Of a stretch of 64,000 nt of DNA, positions 12,145 through 24,986 are shown piece by piece. Where the stretch lies: contig CM068322.1 in assembly GCA_034766995.1 (NCBI GenBank), positions 14,455,810 to 14,519,809 of the forward strand. Direction: 5' to 3'. The DNA is from Acanthacorydalis orientalis (taxonomy: Eukaryota; Arthropoda; Insecta; Megaloptera; Corydalidae). The first letter of the stretch is position 1; every line of letters begins with the position of its first letter. The notes under the pieces are model-generated. The model did no database searches, was not told the origin of the DNA, and worked only from the letters and a program-made list of their open reading frames with translations. The position numbers and the translations under genes are program-made.

Positions 12145-12960
12145 CATATTTTTCAAAGTGATGAAAAACATAATAATTTTAAATAAAAAGATATATAATT
12201 TTAACAAGGATATACAATACCTATTATCATTTCTTTCATTTTTTTAAAAAAACAAGTCGTTAGTTTTCTGGTTTCCTCGTTAGTTAATTAAAATATTTTA
12301 ATTAATTTGTATTTAAAATAAAGTTATTGTACGTTTTAAATGATACATGGATAAAACGGTGAAATTATTACTTATAAATTCCAAAAAACAGTAAATTGTG
12401 TATCTTTAAAAGGAATGATTCTATTTAAAAATAATTATATATAATAATTGACTATTTATAAATCATAAAAAAATTTTATGTAAAAAATCGAAATAATAAA
12501 TTACAATTTTCGATGCTTTCGAGTGACTGCGTATAACTGGCATCGAAATATAAGATTTTTTCCCAATAAAAAGTAAATATAAATCCAAATGATAACAGTA
12601 AAATGTCACAATGTTAGAAAATTTAAATAAAGAATTTAATCCAACTATGCAATCATGCATACGAATTCATGAATGTATATCTTTGTGTAGAAACATATAT
12701 GTGAGTATATTTTAAAATAAATTTAATATCAAAGTTTATTTAATCATCCAAACATGAAAGATAACTCAAACCCTGGCATTGTGTTTTTATACATTAAGCA
12801 TCTGTTTGATAAGTTAAACACATACAATCATGGCATACGAGTATACTTAATATATTTAATTTGAATTAAATGAAATTTAAACTATTGTTATCAATCTATG
12901 TATTTTATAAAGTAAACATGTACTTCTGAACGTTTTTACTTCAGTATAAAAAAAAAATAA
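10734..12960. other. Non-coding DNA with long microsatellites
   Basis: Microsatellites: (TA)n near 11023-11050; a perfect (AT)n of about 60 bp at 11439-11500; (AC)n-(AT)n-(AG)n at 11803-11874; (TA)n at 12105-12141. A segment at 11648-11681 (minus strand) has the arrangement TTTGATGAAGTC...ATCGAA, discussed under findings. No gene is seen. Confidence 0.65.
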
Positions 12961-13640
12961 TTACCGCCAAGTGTTATGCGGGGTACGTCACCGCGCACGC
13001 GTTAATTATTCACGGACAGCTGTACTCATTTTCGAAACATTAAAGAAAACAAAAAGCTCAGTGTTTTATTTACGGTTCCTTAATTCGCCGCAATACCACT
13101 TTTTGACAGTTCGCAATTAGCTTAATATTCTGTGAGCACTGCGCGCGCATAAATTGTCATTAGTCCAATAAAATATTCATAGGCATCAACAAGTATTTGC
13201 GTGTGTTGTGAGTTGAGTGGCTCTGGCCGCCAGTTTCCCCTAGTCAAATATATGGAAACGACTATGCTAATGGCGACGACATTGGCATATCATAATTCCG
13301 CAGCACGTGCTAAATGAATTTCCTGTTAGAACTGCCCTCGAACGCACGTAGATCACACCGTTCGACCGACGGTGACGACGCCGCCACTGCTGCTACGTGT
13401 AATTGCGTTTTATCATGGAATAATCTAATTACAGGATTATGCGAGACGACGCGTTGCCGCATGACGTTTCTGTCGAATTAATTTTTCAAATGCGTCGACA
13501 TGAGATTTTTCCCACTGTACATGTTTATTTCGTATGTGTTGAAACGTAAGGGCGTAATTTGATTTTACGTACGTGACGTAATTTGGCCATGAAACAATTG
13601 AGTTTTTATTCAAGTCTATAAAGCACAATTTATATTTACA
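12961..13640. promoter_or_regulatory. CpG/GC-enriched island, candidate cis-regulatory module
   Basis: For about 680 bp the sequence stops being AT-dominated and is dense in CpG, with no convincing reading frame. The only open frame, 13437-13628 on the minus strand, lacks an ATG. Recognisable site types are an E-box CAGCTG (13017-13022), a palindromic E-box CACGTG (13304-13309), a CRE-like TGACGTAA (13574-13581), and several homeodomain cores, including TAATTA at 13426-13431 and GTTAATTATT near 13001. Such islands in insect intergenic DNA are often conserved enhancers or promoter-proximal DNA. That role is an inference from composition and motifs only. Confidence 0.45.
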
Positions 13641-14423
13641 TGAGCGCTATGAACTAACCTAAAATGTGCGGAAAAAAAATCGAAACTATCGTGAATCCTA
13701 AACTTAATGATCTTATTTCTAAAGCACACTTGAAAATACAATATTATCTGAATTTAATGAGGAGAAGAAGTGTGAATAAATAGACTTTATCTACGATAGG
13801 ACGAATCTGCTATATTGTAAAATTCACGAAGTATCAAAAATGTGCTTCAGATACGAACAGAAAAAATGTTATAGGTATATAAATTTTGCCACGCTATCAT
13901 TAAAGAATAATTTAATTAACATTGTATCATATGTAAATTTTTATTCATGTTCTCGTTTTTAATTATTAACTATTTTCATACTACAGTGCTTATAATATTT
14001 TTTTATAATAGATAACAGTAAGCGTAACTAAACAATTTTATACACAAAGATAGAATTTTCATAATTATTCAGATGTTGGCAATACAAAGATTGACTAATT
14101 GATTCATTATATAACTTCACACAATAGTTAGTCATTTTTAATGTCAGTTTTTAAAAAGAATTCATAATTACACTGTATCGAAAAATTAAATTTAAAATCC
14201 TATTCTATAAAATATAAATACTTTCTAGGAAAACTTGCTAGCCAATACTTAAATGGCAATAATTATTTATATTAAAACCACCACTCACTTAAACAATTGT
14301 ACATTAATAAAGTTATTAATAAATACTATAAATTTATGACATACCTAATATCAAAATGAATTTTAAGAGTACAATATTGTTGATTTCGGTAACTATTCCG
14401 TGTAAGTCATAAAAAAACTTTCG

Positions 14424-14464
<41 letters not shown>

Positions 14465-14640
14465 TTATATATTTCCCTCGAGAGAAACAATAAGATAAAA
14501 AATAATGTAACCGAGTAGAATTTATCTATATAGACGTATATAAATACAAAATCTTATCTCGAATTTTACTTTTTCACTGAAAGTATCTAATATACGTTTA
14601 AACTTATACACATATGACAACATGCACGTATATGTACAAT

Positions 14641-14690
<50 letters not shown>

Positions 14691-14883
14691 ATTTTCATGT
14701 ATGTGTGTGTGTATATGTATGAGTGAGACTATAACGATACAAAAAAATTCTTTTAAATCAAATAACTTTCTAAAAAAGATATAAAATATAGGTACATAAA
14801 TGCAATTATAAATATCATAGTATTTTGAGAGGGATCAATCACGAAACAAAGTATAACAATGTAAGTTTATACACACACATGCG

Positions 14884-14931
<48 letters not shown>

Positions 14932-15236
14932 GTGATGATATATAGAATTAAATATTGAATGCTAAGTTAGAATATCATACGGAGAGCTACAATATTGTAC
15001 TGTTAAGCAGGAATTTGTGCAATAGAAAACTGCATTCGTTATAATAATTGTATAAAGGGTTTTAATATATCCAAAAATAAGAGAGACCTACTTGTTAGCT
15101 TGCAAATATATTTCATCATTTTTATACGTTTATATTTAAAAAAAAGGGGACAAAATATGACCTTATATATCCATTTACATTTTTATACATACTGCTTCAA
15201 ATATAAAAGCAATAATTTAACTTCATACGTGTATAC

Positions 15237-15325
<89 letters not shown>

Positions 15326-15509
15326 AATGTTAAAGAAAACAACAAGAAATTAAAATAAACCAAGAGACGATAATTTAATAAAATAAATTCGGATTAGCAT
15401 GGATTATTTTTAGAATTTAAAATATTGAAATTAATTCAAATAAATTCGAAATTATAATTGAATCATAAGACATAATCTGAATTCGTTTAAATGACTTAGG
15501 GCACATAGC

Positions 15510-15540
<31 letters not shown>

Positions 15541-15910
15541 CACTAACATCTCAGAGATCAAAGCGACATCAGTAAAGAGTTTCTTTTTCTAACGAAATCA
15601 ATTTGTACTTTTGTGTGAAGAGTGAAGTTATTTTCATCTTTTTATTTTGTATGTTTCTTCTCTTAGCCGAATTTAATCAACTCGTACGATTTCGAGTTGA
15701 ATTTTTATCTCGAATGTATGTTACATCATTTCGTTTTTCATTTGACTGGAAATAGAAAAATCATTTAATCAATAACCCCCCTTTTCTCATATTCACTAGT
15801 TTGTGGAAGTCTATATATAATCAGAAATGAATTTAAAATATTTAGTGTTATATATACATATACATAATTTGTCAAGAATTGTTAATAAATCAATTTATTT
15901 ATTTAAATTA
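13641..15910. other. Non-coding DNA with microsatellites
   Basis: Tracts: (TA)n 14425-14460; (AC)n-(AT)n 14640-14688, followed by a (TG)n near 14700; (CA)n-(TA)n 14871-14929; two adjacent (TA)n runs 15239-15320; (TA)n 15522-15541. No gene or RNA is recognised. Confidence 0.65.
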
Positions 15911-16110
15911 CTAAGGGGATCTGCTCCCTACTCGCTACGCACGCCAACCACCGGGGGCTCTGCCACCGCTCACTTCCCCGACTCGCTAATAGCTCCGGAT
16001 TATAATCGGTAATTATTCGCGAAATATCGGAAATGATCGGGGATGGAAATGGTTAACGTACTAGTTGAGTGGAGTGTAGCAATGGGGGCGGCGTTGCGAG
16101 GAGGTAGTCT
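15911..16110. repeat. GC-rich hairpin-bearing island, possible transposon terminus
   Basis: A sharply GC-rich patch contains a hairpin GGGGATCTGCTCCC (15915-15928), a GGGGGCTCTGCC segment, and an imperfect palindrome CCGGATTATAATCGG (15994-16008), with further G-rich sequence to about 16105. On the minus strand the patch ends GGGAGCAGATCCCC-TTAGT. The style resembles GC-rich 3' termini of Helitrons and the patch at 1857-1909, but the terminal bases are not a clean CTRR. The 61-codon frame across it has no family resemblance. Confidence 0.35.
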
Positions 16111-16790
16111 ATACGAAAAATAAAATTTTGTTTTATGGAAATTTTAGGATTGAATTATTATTCATGTATAGAAAGAAAAATTAATGTGTAAAATAAAAAA
16201 ATATACTTTTTAATAGTTCATTGGAATGTACTATTATGTTCCATTATTATTATTATTTGCGTTATAACTATTTGTGCTTTTCTTGAAAATAATTAACTAC
16301 TTTTAGTTTGTATTCACTTATGAACCTACATTTATTTAATTTACAAAATCGTTCAAATTCGATTGAAACAGATTTTTTACGGACATGATATTTCTTAATA
16401 GTCAAAATTAATTATATATTATGACATAAAAATTATCCTTGTGTCCATTATAAACATTGATCTTTTCTATATTAATTTGAAACTTTTGAAATTATATCTA
16501 GACAAAAAGAATTAAGTCAGATTATTTTAAATGGATAGCATAATTTCAACATAAAAAAAACACGAGCCTTTCGAAAAATCTATTCATAAATTGTTGTCAG
16601 CTCGTTGTTGTTACGCCTTTGCTTAACTAAAATCTTTTTTTCATAAAGAAATAAAAATTAATGCAGTGTAAGTTTAAGCATCACCCATTTCAATGTGCGT
16701 GTTTTTTCTGGTTTATTTATATTTATGTATTTTTCAGAATAGTCAAAGGATCGACTTTTTTATTTTTAAATATAAAAGCAAAATTAACGT

Positions 16791-16825
<35 letters not shown>

Positions 16826-17326
16826 ATGTTTATAAAGGATTTTTGTATAGATGGTGTATGTAGGTTTCTTTTATGCATGTTCAAAGAACATGATTGAACG
16901 TGAAAACAACCCATCATGACTTCATCTAACACGAATATCATTTCCGTTCTAATAATGAACTCCGTTTCTGTCCGTTTCAAAATTGGCTAGATATTGTAAT
17001 CCCTCAGATCTGTCAAGCTATAGAGTATTCACTTGCTCGTTCGAGAATTCTCGCTAAGTGAATTATTCAACAAGTCTGGAAAGGGGATAGGGAATCGTTG
17101 TGTATGTCTTCGGTTTTCTCTGAAAACTCGATCTCTGTAGATAATTTCGTCGATGGCCGCTGGCTGATAATCTTTTCATCATGCTTAAGTGCAATTAGAA
17201 TATTCTTTGACGAAACAAAGGTACAAATTTGTCTCTGATGATCGGTTCGAGACATTATTCTTGTATAACTTTGCGCACCTGCGTCTTTAACGTTGATGCT
17301 TTTATGTTCATATGAAATTTCATAAA

Positions 17327-17361
<35 letters not shown>

Positions 17362-20162
17362 CTATATATATATATATACATACATACATATATATATATG
17401 AAGATAAAAATATTTTTAATTAGAAAAATGATGTTATGTGTAATTAAAATGTTTTTCAGATTAAAATAAAATACCTTTATATAATATATATATTAAAAAT
17501 GAACCCATGTAATACAAAAACTATTTGGTACAAATATTGTAGCCATTCAATTAAAACACAAATAAGCACATCTGCTGTATTAAATATTTTTTTATCATTT
17601 CGATTTAAAAAGTTTTCTCTATAATAATCCTTTTTCTATGTAATTCAATATTCATTAAAATCATATATGTTGATTTAACTCAGTTATATAAACACAATTT
17701 TCTGAAAATCTTTCAAAATTGAATATAAAATATTGGAAACCACTACAAATTTAATCTAAAATATTAAAATAGTACACAGTCAATGGAAATCGCTAAATCA
17801 TCACCCCAAATCACGTTTCGTTGTAAAGAAATGAAATTATTTTAATCATGCGTAAATTTAAATACAATCGTTTGCGAATTTCTCAAATACATTACATTAC
17901 TAAGTGAAAAAAGACGAGCGCAAAAATAAAATATGCATTCAATGAAAAAACTCCAGAATCATATAGCAGCTTCTTTGTGATATAAAGTTTCAATCAGTTC
18001 TGTAACTGCAGAAATATGATTGAGAAATATGATCAGTGTTCACGATATTCTCCATGAACAATTATATCGAACAGTTATTTGATTAATTAAGCAAAAATAT
18101 ACTCCTTTTTGCATATCGCACGATCTCTGGATGGGTGAAATTTAATTAAGTCTGAAAGTGCGCTGTGATTTTTTAATACGTCTATATTTGAATTTTTTTT
18201 ATTGAGTTGAATATATATATATATATATATATATATGTATCCACATATACATATATATATATATTGCAACACTTTTCTTAAATTAACCCTTAACTACTAT
18301 TTTCAATCTTGTCATAATTTCTTTTATTATTTCATCATATTTAACTACTTAAGTTGAGAAATCAAGAATGCTATTTTGAATATTATATCATTTTTTTAGT
18401 TTGGTTCCATTCTAGAAATTTAATTCTTGAATTCAAGATTAAACTTCAATCATAAAATCACACTCATCAGGAGATGAAGACGATTGATAATTTGAAACCT
18501 TATATAGTAGAAGGTAACAAAAACAATGATTCATAAGAACACAACAAGGATATTTGAATGGTTTCAGTGGTAAAGAAATTACAAGATCTAACTTCTATAT
18601 AAAAGTGCACCACTAATAAAAAAAATATTATCATATAAAACCAATATATTTAAATGGGTGTTTAAATCTAATAATATAATTTATGAATAGTTTTATAAAA
18701 TTGATTGTAGTTCATTAAAGTTTTCCTTATTTATTGCCATCAATATTTTTGAACCCTTTCTTTAACTAGTTACACCACAATGATAATTATTAAAACCTGA
18801 CTTAATTTAATTATTAAACCTGAAATAAAATTGATTACTAAAATCTGACTTTAAGTATGGTCTATACATTTATCAATTCATATGTATTTCTGTCTAAGGT
18901 TTTTCTTATATTTTTAATACACATTTGAAGACAAATTAAAATTTAGAAATTAAACATAACAGCAGTGTTTTTTTATTTAAAAAAATAAATCAGTGTTGGT
19001 TGAAATTTTCATTTTCAAATACCTCATATACAAAATAATTGATTGACACATTTGTTGACACATCAAATGTTGATCAAGTGTGTATTGCATTTAAGGTACT
19101 GTCAAGTAGTGTTGATGTATCGCTGAATTAATGTTCTTGAAGTGTCTAACTGTCGATCGTTTATAACGATAATATGACAATGATATGATGTATGTTTACA
19201 ATTCTGAACTTACATAACTATTCAAATACGTATGTCCTATTAGTTCATTTTCTATTTAGAAACAGATAAAATCTTTATTAAAATCATCCTTTTGATATGC
19301 AAAATTTAAGATTTTTTGTAAAAAATGTTCTATATATTATTTTCAAAATATACAAAAAATTATCTGTATAAAGAAATTATAAAACCTTGTTTATAAATTA
19401 TTAATTATGTGAAACAAAGATTATTAATAGTTTCATCACATAAAGAAGCACACAATTTTTTTGTTGCTGGTTAATAGATATCTGAACTTCCTGTCATTTC
19501 ATACAAAAAAATAATGAATTTTTATTTTAGAAGGTTTGCTATCAGAAGAACTAAATTTAACAAAATAATTAAGAAAACTCCTTAAGATAAAAAATATTTT
19601 TATTTTAATTTAATATCGATTCTTGTAACACAATTAGTAGAGTTTTTTTATATAAGTAATACGTGTGTAAATTTCTGTACCTCATTTGATATGATTATGA
19701 GTTTCTTATTTTGTATGGAAATAAAATTTCAGGTTAATCAGACTGTTTAGTCTTGAGATATTATTTATTTTTAAAAAGTCTATTTCGAGAAAAACATATA
19801 GAGTTTTAAAGTACAATTTATGAAAAGATTTAGCATATATAGCAAAAAAAACTGGATGTATTAAATGTTTTCTAATTTAAATCGAACTAAATTACCGAAT
19901 AACTGAGTATAATTAGTTTTTTTATTATAAGACTAACATTTGGATTGAAATTTATTTTAATTTTATTTTAAATTTCCCTCTATTGAAGGAGTTAGGTGAT
20001 AAACAATCTAATGTTTACGCATGTTTTTCTAATTTCAATAAATTTATGTAAAAACATACCAAAGCACATATATTAAAAAATATATTTTTGATCTGATAAC
20101 CAGATCGGACCCTTAAAATTAAAATACAAAAAAATAAATGATATATATATATATATATATAT
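16111..20162. other. Non-coding DNA
   Basis: Microsatellites lie at 16793-16821, 17327-17395 (interrupted), 18211-18265 and 20141-20164. The stretch at about 16900-17320 is somewhat less AT-rich and carries a minus-strand frame ending in a TA repeat, with no domain recognised. I see no gene. Confidence 0.6.
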
Positions 20163-20384
20163 ATAAGTTTACTTGTACAATTGAAACTGGAAGGATATTT
20201 TGCATTATTAACTCCTACTGGACAATGGAACATTAATGCATGGAAAAATATTAATGATCTAGTCGGAGTTGTATTAAAAGAAAACTCGGTTAATTTGTCT
20301 ATAAAAAACATTATTTCTCATTGCAAAACATTAAACTACATGCATTGTTGTGAACATGATAATGATGAATTACCTAAGCTGTAA
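20163..20384 (+). pseudogene. Unassigned open frame, possible exon or coding relic
   Basis: An open frame runs out of a (TA)n tract and reads ISLLVQLKLEGYFALLTPTG, then QWNINAWKNINDLVGVVLKE and on to a stop after DELPKL at 20384. It has no ATG near its 5' end. Its amino-acid make-up (Trp, His, Cys and Asp-Glu included) is unlike the Phe/Ile/Lys-rich chance frames elsewhere in the window, which is why I list it. I recognise no family. The frame is also open on the opposite strand. It could be a terminal exon of a spliced gene, a fragment of a mobile-element protein, or chance. Confidence 0.25.
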
Positions 20385-20817
20385 AGTTCACATTCATGTA
20401 TTACACTTAACACACCTTTCGTTCAAAAACTATTTCTATTTTGATCTCTTGTAAGTAAAAATAATCTTAGTAAAAACACTCGGACAGATACGGACATTTA
20501 ACGGGTATGTCTCTAAGGTTTTGGAAAAAGAGTAAAAACGTCTATGAGATAAACAAGTTAGCTAAAATATAACATGAAGTCATCGAATAAAATATGAATT
20601 TTATTTGAAGACGTTAAAAATATTAGCGAAATCTTTACATAATATAAAAAAAATAATTATGTCACTGAAATTTCCTAATAAATCTCTTAATAATAAAAAC
20701 CACATTTCTCATCACTTTATCTGCAACGTGACCTTTTGCCACCATCTAGCGAATGTGATGTATAAGGAAATTTAATGGATAGATTTGAAATTTATTTCAT
20801 TAAGTTTCGTTGTTAGG

Positions 20818-20876
<59 letters not shown>

Positions 20877-21805
20877 TATTATGTTGAAAAAACAATAAAT
20901 AGTTTTTATTTCTATGTTTCTTTCCATTTTTCCGTCAATTTTGACGAGCTATATACTAGTAGTCTAATAAAATTCTTAAAAATATGCAAGACAATTTCAT
21001 TTGATTTAATTGATAGACAAATTTTTATCAATATTAATAAAAAAAACAAATCCTTAAGCTTAAACAAAATTTAATCTAGTTATTTATAATTTATACTGAC
21101 GTTCGAACGAAAACCATTAATATTATTTATTGTTCATGTTTTTCTATAAATGAGGATTTTATTAAATTTCAAGTCTATCGAAACGAAAATGAGTCCTAAA
21201 AGTGCCAGTCAACGAAATCGTTAAAAATAATTTGAAAACATGACTTTGAAATATATCTGTGATTCCATCGACATGTTAAATCTCGGAAATTAAATAGAGA
21301 ACTGTATATATAATAACAAATACGTTCAAAAATATATTAATTTAAAAATCTCGACGAAGAACCGAGTCAGCGTTAAACTTATTATTTTATTTTAATATCG
21401 ATAATCTCATTAAAAGAAAGGTAGTAATTTTAAACTTTTCTTCTATGAAAAAAAAATTCTCGGAAACGGTTCTCGTTATTTTCATTATATTTTCAAGAAA
21501 ATATTACGTCGCTTTCATAACGTCGTGTTTCCATCATTTGACGAGTGAAATTGAGAAGCGGTATTTAAAAGGAACACTATGTTTACAAATGTAACCTCCG
21601 GGGAAATTGCTTTCAGTCACTGTATTTAATAGTTACGTGAAACATCTATTATATCTGGTTAGAAAGAGATGAGATATGAAATGTTTTAAAAAGGAACACA
21701 TAATAACGCAATGGTACTTATACATTCTGACACATATACATTTCACATATCTTTAGTACATACATATTTTCATAAATATACACCTACAAACTTGATATAT
21801 AAATA
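20385..21805. other. Non-coding DNA
   Basis: A perfect (TA)n tract lies at 20821-20872. Otherwise I see unique AT-rich sequence with no supportable gene. Confidence 0.65.
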
Positions 21806-21834
21806 TATATGTGTATATATATATATATATATAG

Positions 21835-21882
<48 letters not shown>

Positions 21883-21910
21883 ATATATATGTAGTATATA
21901 TATATAACGG

Positions 21911-21946
<36 letters not shown>

Positions 21947-22142
21947 ATATATATGTAGTATATATATATATATATAGTATATATATATATAGTATATATA
22001 TATATATATAGTATATATATATATATATAGTATATATATATATAGTATATATATATATATATAGTATATATATATATATAGTATATATATAGTATATATA
22101 TATATATATATAGAATATATATAGTATATATATATATATATA

Positions 22143-22177
<35 letters not shown>

Positions 22178-22334
22178 ATATATAGTATATATATATATAT
22201 ATATAGTATATATATATATATATATATATAGTATATATATATATAGTATATATATATATAGTATATATATATATATATATATATATACTATATATATATA
22301 TACTATATATATAGTATATATATATATATATATA

Positions 22335-22365
<31 letters not shown>

Positions 22366-22512
22366 CTAGATATATATATATATATATATATATATAGTAT
22401 ATATATATATATATAGTATATATATATATATAGTATATATATATATAGTATATATATATATATATATAGTATATATATATATATATATATATAGTATATA
22501 TATATATATATA

Positions 22513-22560
<48 letters not shown>

Positions 22561-22565
22561 ATATA

Positions 22566-22635
<70 letters not shown>

Positions 22636-22660
22636 TACATATATATAGTATAAATATATA
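21806..22660. repeat. Giant interrupted (TA)n array of about 850 bp
   Basis: Almost pure TA dinucleotides are broken at irregular intervals by a single G or C, giving ATAGTATA units over most of the array. The units invert to ATACTATA around 22285-22375 and then revert. Near the left edge a TGTAATATATATGTAGTATA block occurs twice, 64 bp apart (about 21879 and 21943), with one copy followed by a unique TAACGGAGTTTA. The minus-strand frame of 295 codons is a translation of this array (Tyr-Ile repeats) and not a protein gene. Confidence 0.95.
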
Positions 22661-23338
22661 GAGAGAGATTAATAAACTAATTTATAACATCGTATATTCT
22701 CTTTGAGAATTACTGAAAATCTGTTTGTGTTTATATCCCTAAACCACCTTGTTGAAACATTATAAATCTAATATGCTTTACATCATTATAATAATTGAAT
22801 AAAAAGCATAGATGGTATAATTAAATATTGTAAATTAAAAGACTCCATTTATGTTTCAAAGATATATGAAAAATTCATAAATTTCCTTTAAGTAATTAGT
22901 TACATATTAATCAACAAACATTTATGTATTCAAAATAAATATTTTTGTTACATATTCAAATTGAAAAAGTGTATCTGTATTTCTATTATTTTAAGAAAAA
23001 AAAATATCCCATTAAATTAAATATTTATTAGAGAAAAAATTAGTTTCTTTCTCTCTAATTATATCTGTATAATATGAACTTTGAATAATTAATAACTTAA
23101 GCAAATTTAGTATGAAAAGTAACTCAATTAAAATTTTGAAAGCAATTTAATCATTATATGGTTTGAAATAATTTTAATTATTAAAATGGATGTAAAACTG
23201 ATCAAAAAACGTTAAAGCAATGTATTTGTATACATCATTAACAAAATCTAATATATTATTCCCTTAATTAGAATCTATATTTGAAAATATTTCTTTCTAC
23301 TGAAAATTACTAGATTTTCTATTAAATATACATTTTTC
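22661..23338. other. AT-rich non-coding DNA
   Basis: I see no gene or repeat here. Confidence 0.65.
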
Positions 23339-23431
23339 TAAGGACGATGCCATTGTCATCGAAATACGCATGCTCAAGAATCATAAATGATCAATAATCA
23401 ATTATTGACAATTTTTGATTAGAAAAAATAT
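23339..23431. repeat. Family A MITE, isolated right arm
   Basis: The segment CTAAGGACGATGCCATTGTCATCGAAATACGC, followed by repeated ATCAATTATTGA-type sequence and TTTTTGATTAGAAAAAA, matches the right arm of the 634-901 and 32640-32936 elements. No left arm is present, so this is a truncated copy. Confidence 0.55.
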
Positions 23432-23556
23432 GTTTTCTGAAGTTTCGATAAAGAACTTCGAATTTCGATAAAGACGTCATCTTTTTTTAAGAGATTATTA
23501 GATGATAATATTCGTAAAATAATTGTTTCACTCAAAATTATAACCTTGGATATATA

Positions 23557-24333
23557 GAGGGTCGTTTATTAAGTATGGTAAAAAAAGCCGGTTAAACATT
23601 TTTTTTTTGGAAAAAATCCATTTTATTTCTCCACATAGTCTCCATTGAGTGCTATATACTTGGTCCAGTGAATCTACAAAATGATATCCTCATTCAATGA
23701 TAATTTCTTTACGCCGAGTCAAATTTTCAAGTTTATGAAGAGTAAAAAGTCTCACGGGATCAAGATCGGAGAATAGGGTGGATGTGGAATCAATTCAAAG
23801 TCTAATTCTTGCAATTTTTCCATTACAACACTCGATTTGTGAGACGGGAGGGTTGTTCTGGTGAAAGAGTACTATTTTGTGCGTCAATCTTGACCGTTTT
23901 CATTTCAGCTCTTCTTTCAAACGGTCCAATAATGTTGCATAATAGGCTCTAATTATCATTTTCCCCTTCATTAAGTAGTCGATTAGGATGATTCCTTGGA
24001 AATCACAAAAAACAGTAGTCATCACCTTCCCGCCGACAAAACCGTCTTCGACTTCTTCGGCGCACTTTCACCAGTCGATGTTACAACTTTGACTGGATCC
24101 ATGTTTCATCTACGATGATGAACCGACCCAAAAAGACCTGTTCTTTTTTTCCATTTTTGCATCAACTACTACAATGCTCACTTCAAACATCTATAGAACG
24201 TCAACAACGTGTCGATTCTGACTGAAATTTCGTCTATGCTAGTTTGGAAAGTGACACTTGATATCCGAAACATTACCAAATGAATGGTGGTGCCACATCA
24301 TAAAAAATTACCAAACTTGTCAAACGACCATCA
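23557..24333 (-). mobile_element. Internally deleted mariner-like element with TIRs
   Basis: The ends are inverted repeats. GGTCGTTTATTAAGTATGG (from 23559) matches the reverse complement of the right end, GGTCGTTTGACAAGTTTGG (ending 24329), at about 19 of the first 22 positions. TA dinucleotides flank both ends (23555-23556 and 24334-24335), as expected for Tc1/mariner target duplication. Total length is about 777 bp, against roughly 1.3 kb for a complete mariner. The N-terminal helix-turn-helix half of the transposase and part of its C-terminus are missing. Confidence 0.85.
23623..24160 (-). pseudogene. Mariner transposase relic (DD34D type), dead
   Basis: Read on the minus strand, the relic shows the mariner catalytic core in order. 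VDETWI carries the first Asp (codon 24108-24110). A GESAPKKSKTV segment leads into GKVMTTVFCDFQGI, then a YYATLLDRLKEELK segment broken by a stop. Next comes HQNNPP, where the second catalytic Asp of HQDN has become Asn. After a frameshift HKSSVVMEKLQEL and ELIPHPPYSP follow, then a stop just before the DFLLF segment holding the third Asp. The end is NGDYVEK and a stop at 23623. About 25 residues are missing before that end. Mariner transposases cut and paste their element at TA sites; the stops, frameshifts, lost Asp and missing DNA-binding domain make this copy inactive. Confidence 0.85.
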
Positions 24334-24935
24334 TATTACAATTCAAAAAAGTTTAACTAAAACATATAATGAACCAAAATAATATGAATCCAAAGTATTT
24401 ACTGTATAATAAAGAATAGAGAACAGATTTGTTTATTATACTATCCTGACGATTTGAAGGAAAAGGGACAGTGTCTTAACTAGCCTTTTTTTAATATATT
24501 TATTTCCATTTATTGATATTTAATTTTGTCAGCATGTATATCGATTGATAATTGATGCTATCTCTAAATATTACTTACATAAGATTCTAACAGTGATTCT
24601 TATTTAATTAATTGGTTTAGTTTTTTTACTTTTAAGCTTTTGGTGATTTGTTCTTATTACATTTATGTATTTATTATCTCACTGATTTCGAATTTTAAAA
24701 AACTCATTCCTAGTTAATATAGTTTGTTTTTATTTACTTTTATATTTTTTCTAAATTTATTTATTTATTACAGTTGACAAATATAAAAACTAAATAATGT
24801 TCTTTACCTTATTTTTTTAAGATTACAAAAGCTTTTAATTTATTTCAATATTCAGTCTATATAAAAGTTTGTTAACTTCAGCCTTGAAAGTGAATAATAC
24901 TAGTTATATTTTATAGGATTTCTCTCTAAATAAAA

Positions 24936-24986
<51 letters not shown>

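Noticed and set aside
13437..13628. 63-codon minus-strand frame in the GC island
   Set aside because: It lacks an ATG start and has no homologue I recognise; the island reads better as regulatory DNA.
21753..22640. 295-codon minus-strand open frame
   Set aside because: It is almost entirely Tyr-Ile translation of a (TA)n array, which has no stop in that frame; no real protein signal.
21806..22660. CRISPR-like regular spacing of AGTATA interruptions
   Set aside because: Interruptions are irregular, repeat units are dinucleotides and there are no unique spacers; the organism is an animal.
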